From: Anaerolineales bacterium UBA5195
GTDB lineage: Bacteria; Chloroflexota; Anaerolineae; Anaerolineales; Villigracilaceae
NCBI GenBank assembly: GCA_002412925.1
Contig: DHVZ01000012.1
Span: forward strand, 78,263 to 128,962
Length of the DNA stretch: 50,700 nt
Direction of reading: 5' to 3'
The notes below the pieces were generated by a model, which was not told where the DNA came from, made no database searches, and saw only the letters and a program-made list of their open reading frames with translations. This document shows, piece after piece, positions 19,174 through 27,459 of the stretch (its first letter is position 1; each line of letters begins with the position of its first letter). A program made the translations under genes and the position numbers.

Positions 19174-20466
19174 ATGCCACTTCAAATTATCGTTGGCGCA
19201 CAGTGGGGAGATGAAGGCAAGGGCCGTTTTGTGGATTGGTTTGCCGCCAATTCAGATGTAGTTGCCCGCTATAACGGCGGGGATAACGCCGGTCACTCCG
19301 TCACCGTTGGCCCGAAGTTATTCAAGCTGCATCTCATTCCCTCAGGCATCATCCACCCAAAACCGGTGGCGGTGCTGGGCAACGGGATGGTCATCAACCC
19401 CAAATCCCTGCTCGCTGAAATGGACATGCTCAAAAAAGCCGGGATCGACGTCAGCCCGCAAAGATTGCGCATTTCGCATGCCGCGCACCTGATTACCTCC
19501 GGGCATCAGGCGCTGGATAAAGCCCAGGAAACAGCGCGTGGAAAAGGCAACATCGGCACAACCGGGCGCGGGATTGGTCCGGCCTATACCGATAAAGCCA
19601 CCCGGCGTGGATTACGTGTGGCAGACATGCTTTCATCTGATTTCATTGAGAGGCTGGGCAATCACACCGAGGAAACAAACGAGCAATTGAGCATCCTGGG
19701 AGCGCCCCTGATCGACCCGGTCAATCTGCTGAACGAATTCCAGTTTTATCGTGAAGTCATGCTGCCCCATATTGCCGATACGTCAATGGAATTGTGCGCC
19801 GCCATCGGCGCGGGCCAGCGCATCCTGGCTGAAGGCGCGCAGGGAACGCTGCTCGATATCGACCACGGCACTTATCCCTTCGTGACATCCTCATCGACAG
19901 TGGCTGCAGGTGTTTTTACCGGGCTGGGGATTGGCATTCCCGCCGCAAATGGCGCAGAAGTGACCGGTGTCTGTAAATCCTTCCAGACGCGCGTCGGTTC
20001 CGGCCCATTCCCAACCGAAATTTTCGATGACCTGGCCCTGCGCCTGCGCGGAACGGGCGAAAACCCGTGGGACGAGTATGGTACAACCACCGGACGCGCC
20101 CGCCGCGTCGGCTGGCTGGATGGCGTGCTGCTGCGCTACGCCGTGCGCATCAACGGCCTGACGGAACTGGTCATCACCAAGCTGGATATCCTCTCCGGCT
20201 TTGAGAAACTCAAACTATGCGTCGGCTACCGCCAGGGCGACAAAACCTTCACCGACCTGCATTTTGGCCCGTCAAACCTGGAAGGTTACGAACCTGTCTA
20301 CGAAGAATTCCCCGGCTGGGCGGAAGATGTCAGCGCCATCCGCAAATGGGCAGACCTGCCTCCGGCAGCCAAAGGCTATTTGGATGCCATCGCCAGGCTG
20401 GCGGGCGCGCCGGTGCGCATGGCCAGTGTTGGCCCGGAGCGTGAGCAGATGGTGGAAAATCGGTAA
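19174..20466 (+). CDS. purA: Adenylosuccinate synthetase
   Basis: It catalyses IMP + aspartate + GTP to adenylosuccinate, the first committed step to AMP. The 430 residues match the usual length. Signatures: AQWGDEGKGRFVDW (P-loop with catalytic Asp13), ARYNGGDNAGHSV (catalytic His), GTTGRGIGPAYTDKATRRGL, EGAQGTLLDIDHGTYPFVTS, GVCKSFQTRVGSGPFPTE, GRARRVGWLDGVLLRYA and TKLDILSGFEKLKLC. The start is the ATG with GGAGAAAATT upstream; an in-frame ATG four codons earlier is possible. Monocistronic, closed by the hairpin at 20555. Confidence 0.97.
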   Translation: MPLQIIVGAQWGDEGKGRFVDWFAANSDVVARYNGGDNAGHSVTVGPKLFKLHLIPSGIIHPKPVAVLGNGMVINPKSLLAEMDMLKKAGIDVSPQRLRISHAAHLITSGHQALDKAQETARGKGNIGTTGRGIGPAYTDKATRRGLRVADMLSSDFIERLGNHTEETNEQLSILGAPLIDPVNLLNEFQFYREVMLPHIADTSMELCAAIGAGQRILAEGAQGTLLDIDHGTYPFVTSSSTVAAGVFTGLGIGIPAANGAEVTGVCKSFQTRVGSGPFPTEIFDDLALRLRGTGENPWDEYGTTTGRARRVGWLDGVLLRYAVRINGLTELVITKLDILSGFEKLKLCVGYRQGDKTFTDLHFGPSNLEGYEPVYEEFPGWAEDVSAIRKWADLPPAAKGYLDAIARLAGAPVRMASVGPEREQMVENR

Positions 20467-20554
20467 AAGCTAAAATCAGTCGTTCACGAAACATCTTGGA
20501 GAAATCCAAAATCGGAAATTCTTTCAACTTTCGAAAGTACTAAAAAATAGGTAA

Positions 20555-20599
20555 AAAGACACGAGTCACGAGTGGTTCGCCCTCGTGACTCGTGTCTTT
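20555..20599. terminator. Bidirectional intrinsic terminator after purA
   Basis: The perfect 18-bp stem AAAGACACGAGTCACGAG / CTCGTGACTCGTGTCTTT has a nine-base loop and flanking A- and T-runs. It serves purA on plus and the DegV-partner gene on minus. Confidence 0.9.
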
Positions 20600-20600
20600 A

Positions 20601-20858
20601 TTAGATTTTTGAACGACTTGTCAGGTAAAAAATGGCCCTGACCGCGGTGATCATCAGCAGACTGACAGACAAGACCCCGCCCAGGATCAGCAACAGGGAT
20701 GGCGGATCTGCCAGGCGTCCAGCCACTTCCACCGAGGGCTTGAAATTGACGCGATTTCGCACGATCTGAACGAATTTTGTAGATGGATGAATAGGGTGAA
20801 AGGCGGCTTCGAGTTCCGCTTCCACTGGGTTGAAGTCGATTACTTTTTTAGCTGCCAT
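20601..20858 (-). CDS. Small membrane protein coupled to DegV
   Basis: 85 residues. A soluble N-terminus (AAKKVIDFNPVEAELEAAFH, IHPSTKFVQIVRNRVNF) is followed by one membrane helix at about 53-78 (PSLLLILGGVLSVSLLMITA) and a short basic tail. The ATG lies three bases after the degV stop and its ribosome-binding GGAG is inside the last degV codons, so translation is coupled. The family is unknown; a membrane partner for the lipid-binding DegV protein is a reasonable guess. Confidence 0.7.
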   Translation of the reverse strand: MAAKKVIDFNPVEAELEAAFHPIHPSTKFVQIVRNRVNFKPSVEVAGRLADPPSLLLILGGVLSVSLLMITAVRAIFYLTSRSKI

Positions 20859-20861
20859 GGT

Positions 20862-21704
20862 TTACTCCGCAGGAAACGCAACAATGCCCACCGTTCCCGG
20901 GCCGAGGTTGGCAGCCACGGAAATCGAGAGATCCGTCAAAAACAAGTCAGTGGTATTGAACATTTTACGCGCTCGTTCCATTAAATCTTTCCCGGCCAAC
21001 GGGTCGCGCGCATGAACCACAGACATCATCAAGGGTTGGTCACCCATTTCTCCTCTTACAATTTCCAGCAAGCGGTCAAGCGAGGCTTTACGCGTGCGGA
21101 TTTTTTCAGTCATGTTCAACATGCCATCTTTGAGCACCACAATCGGCTTGACATTCAGGACTGAAGCCAGGGCAGCTTGGAGTGTGCCTATGCGCCCGCT
21201 CAAACGGGCATATTCGAGTGTATTGAGCGCCAGGACAATGCGTCCCTTTTCGCGCATCACTTCGAGATGCCTGACAATCTCGTCGAGGCTTTTCCCAATT
21301 CGTTCCAGTTGGCGGGCAGAACGGCACATCATCCCAATCGCGGCTGAGCCGGTGCCAGAATCGAACGGGATGACATGGAACCGGCCGACCAATTCCCGCC
21401 CGGCAGCAACTGCCGAGGCATAAGTACCAGATAGTTTACTGGTAACGTGAACCGACAAGATGGTATCACCCTCCCGGGCAATTTTTTTGTAAAACTCGTC
21501 GAATTGGTGCGGGCTGGGCTGGGAGGTCTTGGGAACTCTTTTGGTTTCATCCACCAATTTGTAGAAACCCTCGTTATCAAGATCTATTCCCTGGAGATAG
21601 GTTTTCTCGCCAAATTGGATATTGATTGGAACGATGTCAATTTCATATTCTTTTTGCCAGGCCGGCGGTAAATCTGCTGCGCCATCCGTTACAATTTTCA
21701 ACAT
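20862..21704 (-). CDS. DegV family fatty-acid-binding protein
   Basis: 280 residues of the DegV/FakB family, which binds a fatty acid and presents it to a kinase (FakA) in Firmicutes. The N-terminal signature is VTDGAADLPPAWQKEYEIDI and IVPINIQFGEKTYL; then KTSQPSPHQFDEFYKK, the lipid-carboxylate loop HVTSKLSGTYASA, DSGTGSAAIG, and C-terminal MSVVHARDPLAGKDLMER and LGPGTVGIVAF. The start MLKIVTDG has AGGAG eight bases upstream; the longer frame adds a non-family leader. No FakA gene is in the window. It lies downstream of the ECF sigma gene with a gap of about 100 bases. Confidence 0.9.
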   Translation of the reverse strand: MLKIVTDGAADLPPAWQKEYEIDIVPINIQFGEKTYLQGIDLDNEGFYKLVDETKRVPKTSQPSPHQFDEFYKKIAREGDTILSVHVTSKLSGTYASAVAAGRELVGRFHVIPFDSGTGSAAIGMMCRSARQLERIGKSLDEIVRHLEVMREKGRIVLALNTLEYARLSGRIGTLQAALASVLNVKPIVVLKDGMLNMTEKIRTRKASLDRLLEIVRGEMGDQPLMMSVVHARDPLAGKDLMERARKMFNTTDLFLTDLSISVAANLGPGTVGIVAFPAE

Positions 21705-21805
21705 CACAGCATCTCCTTGTTCAGAAACCGATAAACAAACGTTGGCGGGTGCATCTACCAATTTCATCCTGAAGGGAACGAGTGCTACGTGGCAAACCGG
21801 GTAGT

Positions 21806-22360
21806 TCAGTCGTTATACTCATCGATATCGCCGATTTCATCACGCAGAGCCAGCAAGGTGCGATGATACAGGCTTTTGACCGCGCCTTCGCTGCGGCCCA
21901 TGATTTCCCCGATTTCGGCATTCGAGGCATGATCCACAAATTTCAAAATCAGCAACGTCTGGCGTTCCGCGGGTAGGGAGCGAATCAGCTTGAGCAGGGT
22001 TTCCTGCTGCTCGGTATGCACCAGGGTCGCTTCCGGCGCGTCGCCCTTGGCAACCAGCGGGGCGTCTGAGAGCGGGATTTCCTGCTTACGGCTGCGGTCG
22101 CGGTGCCAATTGGCCACCAGGTTGTGGGCGATGCGATACAACCAGGCCGAAAACGGCACACCCCGATCAGTGTAATTGACAATATGGTTCATCGCCCGCT
22201 GGAAGACGCGCGCCGTCAGGTCTTCAGCATCGCTGACATTACCGGTGCGGTAATAAACATAGTTAAAAATCCGATCGAGATAGCGTTCATAAAGCATCCC
22301 GAAGGCTTCCCTATCGCCTTGCGACGCGCGCGCCAGAATATCTTCGTCGCTGATTCCCAT
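21806..22360 (-). CDS. ECF-type RNA polymerase sigma factor
   Basis: 184 residues. Region 2 (about 8-85) includes YERYLDRIFNYVYYRTGNVS, DAEDLTARVFQRAM and WLYRIAHNLVANWHRD. Region 4 (about 120-175) has LPAERQTLLILKFVDHASNA and EIMGRSEGAVKSLYHRTLLA, the helix-turn-helix that reads the -35. The start MGISDEDIL has GAGGTAATT upstream. No anti-sigma factor gene is adjacent, which is unusual for a typical ECF; the next gene downstream is degV. Possible targets cannot be identified from this window. Confidence 0.9.
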   Translation of the reverse strand: MGISDEDILARASQGDREAFGMLYERYLDRIFNYVYYRTGNVSDAEDLTARVFQRAMNHIVNYTDRGVPFSAWLYRIAHNLVANWHRDRSRKQEIPLSDAPLVAKGDAPEATLVHTEQQETLLKLIRSLPAERQTLLILKFVDHASNAEIGEIMGRSEGAVKSLYHRTLLALRDEIGDIDEYND

Positions 22361-22524
22361 AATTACCTCAGAGTAGAAATGCCTGGCAGGCCTAAATCTT
22401 AAAACCCTGCCAGGAGAGAGAAGTTTCAGGTTTGGCGAGTATATCACGCTCCAGAAATGGATTGAGACTGCATTTGATTGGGAACTGGGATGAGGGGCGC
22501 CTCATAGCACACCACATTTTTTTC

Positions 22525-22638
22525 GGCTCTTTGGGAATCTTCGTGGTCACACTCCAAAATACAGCACTCTTCACCCCATACCCTGTAAACCCATCAGGGC
22601 AAGCGCTCATCGATGCAGACGGGAAACCCTAGTCTGGT
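22525..22638 (-). repeat. Dispersed MITE-like repeat, copy D (long form)
   Basis: On the minus strand it runs from CCAGACTAGGGTTTCCCG to GAAGATTCCCAAAGAGCC. The inner GCTTGCCCTGATGGGTTTAC and the following AGGGTA match copy A exactly. GTGAAGAGTGCTGTATTTTG matches copies E and F. It fills most of the 400-base gap between the sigma gene and infC, which otherwise holds only the infC promoter. Confidence 0.75.
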
Positions 22639-22667
22639 TTTCTCAAAGTCCCATATTGAATTACCGC

Positions 22668-22696
22668 TTGTCCAATGGATGAGTCTGTGGTATCAT
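22668..22696 (+). promoter_or_regulatory. Candidate sigma-70 promoter of infC-rpmI-rplT
   Basis: TTGTCC and TATCAT are separated by exactly 17 bases. The predicted start near 22703 leaves a leader of about 57 bases before the infC start. No other good promoter is visible closer to infC. Confidence 0.55.
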
Positions 22697-22759
22697 CCAC
22701 CCGCTCAAAAGCCAGCCAAAGGTGGTTGGTTACGTGCTGTTTGATTCAAGGAGACGCAT

Positions 22760-23326
22760 ATAGCTGAGGTAGAGTTCCGAGTTAATGAGGCCATCCGAGT
22801 TTCGGAAGTGCGCCTGATTGGTCCGACCGGCGATAACGTGGGCGTTGTGCCTACTCGCCAGGCGCTTCAAATCGCCCGAGATGCCGAAATGGACCTGGTG
22901 GAGGTTTCACCCAACGCCGCTCCCCCTGTCTGCCGCGTACTGGACTTTGGCAAGTTCCTGTATGAGCGCGAAAAGAAGGAGCGCGAAGCGAAAAAAGCCC
23001 AGGTCAAGATCGAGGTCAAGGAAATCCGTCTGCGCCCGAAGACCAACGAAGCTCATCGCGGCTTCAAGGTTGACGATGCGCGCCGCTGGCTGAACCAGGG
23101 CCACAAAGTGCGCGTGACCGTCAAGTTCCGTGGGCGCGAAATGGATTATCCTGAAATCGCGCTCGAAGACCTGAGAGAGATCGCCCAGTCGCTGGCCGAC
23201 GTAAGCGTGATCGAACAGTCGCCGATGATGGAAGGCCGCACAATGCTGGTGGTACTTGGCCCATCGAAGGCGAAAGCCCCGAAAGAGATTAAACCCGATA
23301 AGCAGGACACACCTGCCGGGGAATAA
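22760..23326 (+). CDS. infC: Translation initiation factor IF-3 (ATA start)
   Basis: 188 residues if initiated at ATA. The reading IAEVEFRVNEAIRVSEVRLI contains the family's N-terminal RVNEAIR.SEVRLIG, so a start at the internal GTG at 22808 would remove conserved residues. AAGGAG at 22748-22753 is six bases before ATA, ideal spacing, and no ATG, GTG or TTG fits. Later motifs: DLVEVSPNAAPPVCRVLDFG, the linker YEREKKEREAKKAQ, EIRLRPKTNEAHRGFKVDD and GHKVRVTVKFRGREM. IF-3 proofreads start codons, and E. coli infC uses AUU to autoregulate; ATA here would allow the same control. First gene of infC-rpmI-rplT. Confidence 0.93.
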   Translation: MAEVEFRVNEAIRVSEVRLIGPTGDNVGVVPTRQALQIARDAEMDLVEVSPNAAPPVCRVLDFGKFLYEREKKEREAKKAQVKIEVKEIRLRPKTNEAHRGFKVDDARRWLNQGHKVRVTVKFRGREMDYPEIALEDLREIAQSLADVSVIEQSPMMEGRTMLVVLGPSKAKAPKEIKPDKQDTPAGE

Positions 23327-23406
23327 AACCCGTCTCCATGCTGAAGTGAAATCCCGCGGGAGAAATTAAATCCCGCGGTTAATTTGTCCGAAAGGAGTAA
23401 GTCGCT

Positions 23407-23634
23407 GTGCCCCAAAAACCGAGATCTGGGAAGTTTAAGCTCAAGACCCATAAGGCAACGTCGAAGCGTTTCCGCCTGACTGCGTCTGGGTTGCTGGTTC
23501 GCACGAAGGGTGGCAAGAGCCACCTGCGCCGCAACACTTCGAAGCGTACCAAAGCGCAATTTGTCGAAATGGTACCCGTCAATGGACGAGGTATCATCAA
23601 GCGTGTTCGTCGTCTTGTGCCGAATCTAAAGTAG
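23407..23634 (+). CDS. rpmI: 50S ribosomal protein L35
   Basis: 75 residues with GTG start and AAAGGAG upstream. KLKTHKATSKRFRLTASGLL, HLRRNTSKRTKAQF and VKRLVP-like IKRVRRLVPNLK match L35. The first ten residues (MPQKPRSGKF) are an extension compared with the usual MPKxKTH start. L35 binds 23S rRNA late in large-subunit assembly. Middle gene of the infC operon. Confidence 0.95.
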   Translation: MPQKPRSGKFKLKTHKATSKRFRLTASGLLVRTKGGKSHLRRNTSKRTKAQFVEMVPVNGRGIIKRVRRLVPNLK

Positions 23635-23710
23635 GCAATCTTATCCGATTTTAAATTTGCGGCTACCGGGTGTACGCAACTGGCTGGCAGGGTACTTCTC
23701 GACGGAAGAT

Positions 23711-23730
23711 CCTCCACCGACGTCCGGAGG
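23711..23730 (+). promoter_or_regulatory. Hairpin just upstream of rplT
   Basis: CCTCC ... GGAGG with a ten-base loop, ending five bases before the rplT ribosome-binding site GCAGGAGG. The CCTCC arm could alternatively pair with AGGAGG and hide it, a plausible site for L20 feedback. This is inferred from position only. Confidence 0.4.
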
Positions 23731-23750
23731 TTTGCAGGAGGTTCTAAAAC

Positions 23751-24095
23751 ATGCGTGTAAAAGGTGGTCCGCAAGGACATCTGCGCCATAAGAAAGTTCT
23801 GAAGTATACCAAGGGCCAACGAGGCACGAGGCATTTCCTTTTCAAGCGCGCCAGCGAAGCGATGCTGAAGAGCATGTGGTACGCGACCCGTGACCGCCGT
23901 GTGCGCAAGCGCGATCTGCGCAAGCTGTGGATCGCCCGTATCAACGCGGCCGCCCGGCTGAACGGCATCAGCTACAGCCGCCTGGTGTCTGCCATGAAAA
24001 AGGCCAATATTACGCTCAACCGCAAGATGCTGGCTGACCTGGCTGTGCGCGACCCGCAGGCGTTTGCCGCTGTGGTAGCACAGGCAAGGCAGTAA
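23751..24095 (+). CDS. rplT: 50S ribosomal protein L20
   Basis: 114 residues, the usual length. Signatures: LRHKKVLKYTKGQRGTRHFL, YATRDRRVRKRDLRKLWIAR, INAAARLNGISYSRLVSAMK and LNRKMLADLAVRDPQAFA. L20 is an early assembly protein that in E. coli and Bacillus also represses its own operon. The start has AGGAGG with ideal spacing. Last gene of infC-rpmI-rplT, closed by the hairpin at 24111. Confidence 0.97.
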   Translation: MRVKGGPQGHLRHKKVLKYTKGQRGTRHFLFKRASEAMLKSMWYATRDRRVRKRDLRKLWIARINAAARLNGISYSRLVSAMKKANITLNRKMLADLAVRDPQAFAAVVAQARQ

Positions 24096-24110
24096 ACTGG
24101 CAAACAAGTA

Positions 24111-24148
24111 GAATCAAAAAGGACGGCTTCTGCCGTCCTTTTTGATTC
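24111..24148. terminator. Bidirectional intrinsic terminator (rplT / radA)
   Basis: The perfect 16-bp stem GAATCAAAAAGGACGG / CCGTCCTTTTTGATTC has a six-base loop, with A5 and T5 inside the stem. It ends the ribosomal operon on plus and radA on minus. Confidence 0.92.
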
Positions 24149-24223
24149 GCGTTTATTGGTAAGGGCACTGCGGGGAATGAGCGGATGCGTTGTGCTCAAA
24201 TTCTCCGCCGTACCCTGCAGATT

Positions 24224-25645
24224 TCATGCGACTTCCCTGCCTTTGGGGAGTTCCTTGCGCTCGACGTTAAAGGCTGCTTCGAGCGCTTGGTAGATTGAAC
24301 GGGCTTCGATGATCTGGAGATTTTCGGGCCAGGGTTCGGCTTTGCGCAAACGCTTGGGGACGATGGCCATTTTGAAACCGAGTTTCTGGGCCTCGCGCAG
24401 GCGGACGGGCATTTGGCCTGGCAAACGCAGTTCACCGGCCAGACCAATCTCGCCAATCAGGACTGCATCAGCGCGGATGGAGATATCCCTCATCGAAGAG
24501 GTTACCGCGGCGGCGACGGCCAGGTCGGCAGCGGGTTCGTCAATTTTCATGCCACCGACAACGTTGACGAAAATATCCTGCTCGCCCAGCTTGACACCCA
24601 CGCGGCGTGTCAGCACGGCAGCAATCATCAACAGGCGGTTGTAGTCCACACCGTTGGGGGTGCGGCGGGCGTTGCCAAACTGCGCCGGGGAGGTCAATCC
24701 CTGCACTTCCACCAGCAGCGGACGAGTACCCTCCATCGTCACGGCAATCGCCGAGCCGGGGGCGTTAATCATCCGTTCGGCGAGGAAAGCCTCGGAGGGG
24801 TTGGTGATTTCCACCAGTCCGCGTTCGCGCATTTCGAAGACGCCCACTTCGGCAGTGGCGCCAAACCTGTTTTTAACGGAACGCAGCAGCCGGTAAGCCT
24901 GGAAACGGTCGCCTTCAAGATAGAGGACGGTATCAACGATATGTTCGAGTACGCGCGGTCCGGCGATAACGCCTTCCTTGGTGACATGCCCGATGACAAA
25001 AACCGCCACACCGCTGGATTTTGCCAGCTCACGCAACTGCGACGAACACTCGCGCACTTGCGAAACCGACCCGGCGGACGAATCCAGTTCGGGCAGGTAA
25101 ACGGTCTGGATCGAGTCGACGATCAAAAGCGTCGGTTGAACTTCGCGGTTATGGTCCAGGATGGTGGAAAGGTTGGTCTCAGTCACCAGGTAAAGATGTT
25201 CAGGGAGTTTTGCTCCCGCATCCAGCAGGCGGTCGGCGCGCATCTTGATCTGGCGCTCGGATTCCTCACCCGAAACGTAGAGCACGCGCTGGGTTTTGGC
25301 CATGTCGAGTGCCATTTGCAGCATCAGCGTGGATTTGCCGATTCCAGGGTCGCCGCCAACCAACACAATCGAGCCGGGGACGATGCCGCCGCCCAGGACG
25401 CGCGAAAATTCGCTGATCGGAACTTTGATACGCGGCTCGGCATCCGTGACGACCTCGCCAATGCGCCGAGGTGCTGTGCGCCCGGTCAACCCGCGCGAGG
25501 CATTGGGCGATTTGGCTGGGGCCTCTTCCTGGACAATTTCCTCGATCATGCTGCTGAAGGAGCCGCACTGCGGGCATTTGCCCATATAAGAGGCGGAAAC
25601 GCGTCCACACTGCTGGCAAACATAACGGGAGTAAGATTTTGGCAT
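24224..25645 (-). CDS. radA: DNA repair protein RadA (Sms)
   Basis: 473 residues in the normal layout. N-terminal zinc finger CQQCGRVSASYMGKCPQCG, RecA-like ATPase with Walker A GGDPGIGKSTL (about residue 76) and Walker B TLLIVDSIQTV, the RadA-specific KNRFG motif (SVKNRFGATAEVGVFEM), and a C-terminal Lon-protease-like domain (GGMKIDEPAADLAVAAAVTS, IGEIGLAGELR). RadA drives branch migration in recombinational repair. ATG start with a TAGGATATTACC leader. It lies downstream of the PIG-V-like gene with a 16-base gap, so it may be co-transcribed. Confidence 0.96.
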   Translation of the reverse strand: MPKSYSRYVCQQCGRVSASYMGKCPQCGSFSSMIEEIVQEEAPAKSPNASRGLTGRTAPRRIGEVVTDAEPRIKVPISEFSRVLGGGIVPGSIVLVGGDPGIGKSTLMLQMALDMAKTQRVLYVSGEESERQIKMRADRLLDAGAKLPEHLYLVTETNLSTILDHNREVQPTLLIVDSIQTVYLPELDSSAGSVSQVRECSSQLRELAKSSGVAVFVIGHVTKEGVIAGPRVLEHIVDTVLYLEGDRFQAYRLLRSVKNRFGATAEVGVFEMRERGLVEITNPSEAFLAERMINAPGSAIAVTMEGTRPLLVEVQGLTSPAQFGNARRTPNGVDYNRLLMIAAVLTRRVGVKLGEQDIFVNVVGGMKIDEPAADLAVAAAVTSSMRDISIRADAVLIGEIGLAGELRLPGQMPVRLREAQKLGFKMAIVPKRLRKAEPWPENLQIIEARSIYQALEAAFNVERKELPKGREVA

Positions 25646-25661
25646 GGTAATATCCTAGGGT

Positions 25662-26873
25662 TCAGCCAACCCAGAAATCGGCGGCAAAAAGGATGGACAA
25701 CACACCCAACAGCAGAATGCTGAGAATGGTCCAGATGCGGTCGAAGGCCTCGTTTTTGCCGAGTTTCCCCAGAAAGAGGAAAACGACCGGGGCGGTCAGC
25801 ACATAGCGGTGCATGCCGCGCGGCACGCCACTTGTCACCGAGATGAGAATTACAACCAGACTGAACAATGTCTCATAAGGATAACTGCGCAGCATAAACA
25901 GGCAAGCAAGCATCCCGATGACAAGCCCGCCGAATTCGAGCTTGTAATAGGCGCGCATTTGCAGGTATTTGCGGAACATATCGCGCCAGGCATAGCGCCA
26001 GCCTTCGATGGATTTATCGAGATTGAACGAGTAGCGGTTGAAACAAGCTTCCTGAACGAGTTTGAAGGCCTGTCCCAATTCAGAGTAATACCAGAGACCA
26101 TAAACGGCGATACAGGCAAAAGCCAGGAAAAAATTCAGCAGAACACGGCGCGTTAGCCGCCTATTCTGGATCAGACTTTGGATGGCAAACAACGCGATCG
26201 GCAGAGCCAGCGCCACACCCACAGCGCGCGTCAACGTGGCCAGCATGGCCAGGATGGCAGCAGGGAGGACTTTTTTGCGCGCCAGGCAGGCCAGTGAGCC
26301 AAAAGCCAGCCCAACGAACAGGCCCTCCGTGTAAACCTGGGCCAGGAACATGCCGGTCGGGAAAATAAGCAAATAAAACGCTGACCGCAGCGCACCCTGC
26401 TCTCCCAATTTATCCCGTGCCAGGGAATAGAGCGCCAGCGCCCCCCCCAGTGCGCCCAATGTCGAAATGATCACGCCGGCGAGCGTCGCGGTTGCGATGG
26501 GGGTCAGCCGAAAAACCTTCAAGGGAAAAGAAAGCAGCCAGATTAGATATGGATACAACGGCATGAAAGCATTGTTTTGGGAAAGTTCCCAATTGTTGAC
26601 CGTGCATCCGTAGACAGCCGGGTCTTGATATCCCACCGTGGCAATCGACAGGTAATATTCCGAATCCCATGAGACCTGCTGGTTCATGAAAGGGTCGTTT
26701 AGATAGATTCTATCACTCTGCGCACCTGGCACGGTTTGTTTTGCTGTCCAACCCAGAGCATGATCCGGGCGTTCAGGGGCAAAACGCATCAGCGCCCAGG
26801 TTTGAAAAGCGGGCAGGATCATGACCCAGCCGATCCAGATAAAAATTAGGGTGCGCAGGGATTTACTCATCAT
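25662..26873 (-). CDS. PIG-V-like mannosyltransferase membrane protein
   Basis: 403 residues with about ten membrane helices. The first external loop contains QVSWDSEYYLSIATVGYQDP with an acidic pair; NAFMPLYPYLIWLLSFPLK then matches the F-PLYP motif of the PIG-V/GT76 family, where the loop Asp is catalytic. Later FPTGMFLAQVYTEGLFVGLA is also typical. Bacterial members transfer a hexose from a polyprenyl carrier to an exported acceptor. The acceptor is unknown. It precedes radA on the minus strand, probably by chance of co-transcription. Confidence 0.82.
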   Translation of the reverse strand: MMSKSLRTLIFIWIGWVMILPAFQTWALMRFAPERPDHALGWTAKQTVPGAQSDRIYLNDPFMNQQVSWDSEYYLSIATVGYQDPAVYGCTVNNWELSQNNAFMPLYPYLIWLLSFPLKVFRLTPIATATLAGVIISTLGALGGALALYSLARDKLGEQGALRSAFYLLIFPTGMFLAQVYTEGLFVGLAFGSLACLARKKVLPAAILAMLATLTRAVGVALALPIALFAIQSLIQNRRLTRRVLLNFFLAFACIAVYGLWYYSELGQAFKLVQEACFNRYSFNLDKSIEGWRYAWRDMFRKYLQMRAYYKLEFGGLVIGMLACLFMLRSYPYETLFSLVVILISVTSGVPRGMHRYVLTAPVVFLFLGKLGKNEAFDRIWTILSILLLGVLSILFAADFWVG

Positions 26874-26919
26874 CCATGAGTATAACAGAATTTATGTTCT
26901 GGTTTCAGGGTGATTACCT

Positions 26920-26990
26920 GGTCTCCAGGCTTTTCCGTGAAGAGTGCCGCTTTAGGACGCTTGCCGCGGAGATCATCGAAGAATCTAATG
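26920..26990 (+). repeat. Dispersed MITE-like repeat, copy E
   Basis: GGTCTCCAGGCTTTTCCGTG, AAGAGTGCCGCTTTAGGACG and CTTGCCGCGGAGATCATCGA. It shares its left end with copies A and C, its centre with F and D, and CTTGCCGCGGAGAT with C. It lies between the PIG-V-like gene and a frameshifted remnant. Confidence 0.65.
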
Positions 26991-27008
26991 GCTATCTTGG
27001 ACTGATAA

Positions 27009-27417
27009 TCATCCCCCAAGAAGGGGGCTGCCGATCAAAATCCCGATAAAGCGGAAGATGATCACAATGGAAATGATCGCTCCCAGCGTGGAAAGAATCC
27101 CCATCCAGACGGTCCAGCACCACCAGACCTCAGGTACCAACCAGGTGAAAGGCCGCATAGGCCCGGCTGATGCGCTCCAAGGTTTCCTGCAAGAGCCGGA
27201 CATGGATGTACGTGTCGAGAAATAACAGCAGGGCAGCCACCAGATAGGCAGACATGGCAACGCCGACAATTTTGCGCTTATCGCCGATTTGCATCAGCGT
27301 GACAAAAATGGATAAGGCAAAACCAAGCTGGACGGCGCTAATCAGGGCGCGTTGTTCAAGGAAGCCGGGGGTTGGGGGTATGGTACCTCGCTGAAAACGG
27401 CAGGATCTTTCTAACTG
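27009..27417 (-). pseudogene. Frameshifted small membrane protein remnant
   Basis: One minus-strand frame gives LEQRALISAVQLGFALSIFV, TLMQIGDKRKIVGVAMSAYL, VAALLLFLDTYIHVRLLQET and a stop after AAFHLVGT. A second frame picks up with WWCWTVWMGILSTLGAIISI and VIIFRFIGILIGSPLLGG. Together these make three or four membrane helices, split by a shift near 27135. No start codon with a ribosome-binding site is found for the first part. The family is not recognised. With repeat copy E this explains most of the 586-base gap. Confidence 0.5.
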
Positions 27418-27459
27418 ACCCTACTATACAGCGATTTAACCCGCGCGGCAAGCGGGAAG

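Noticed and set aside
24196..24456. A small separate gene downstream of radA
   Set aside because: It overlaps the radA C-terminus in another frame and has no features.
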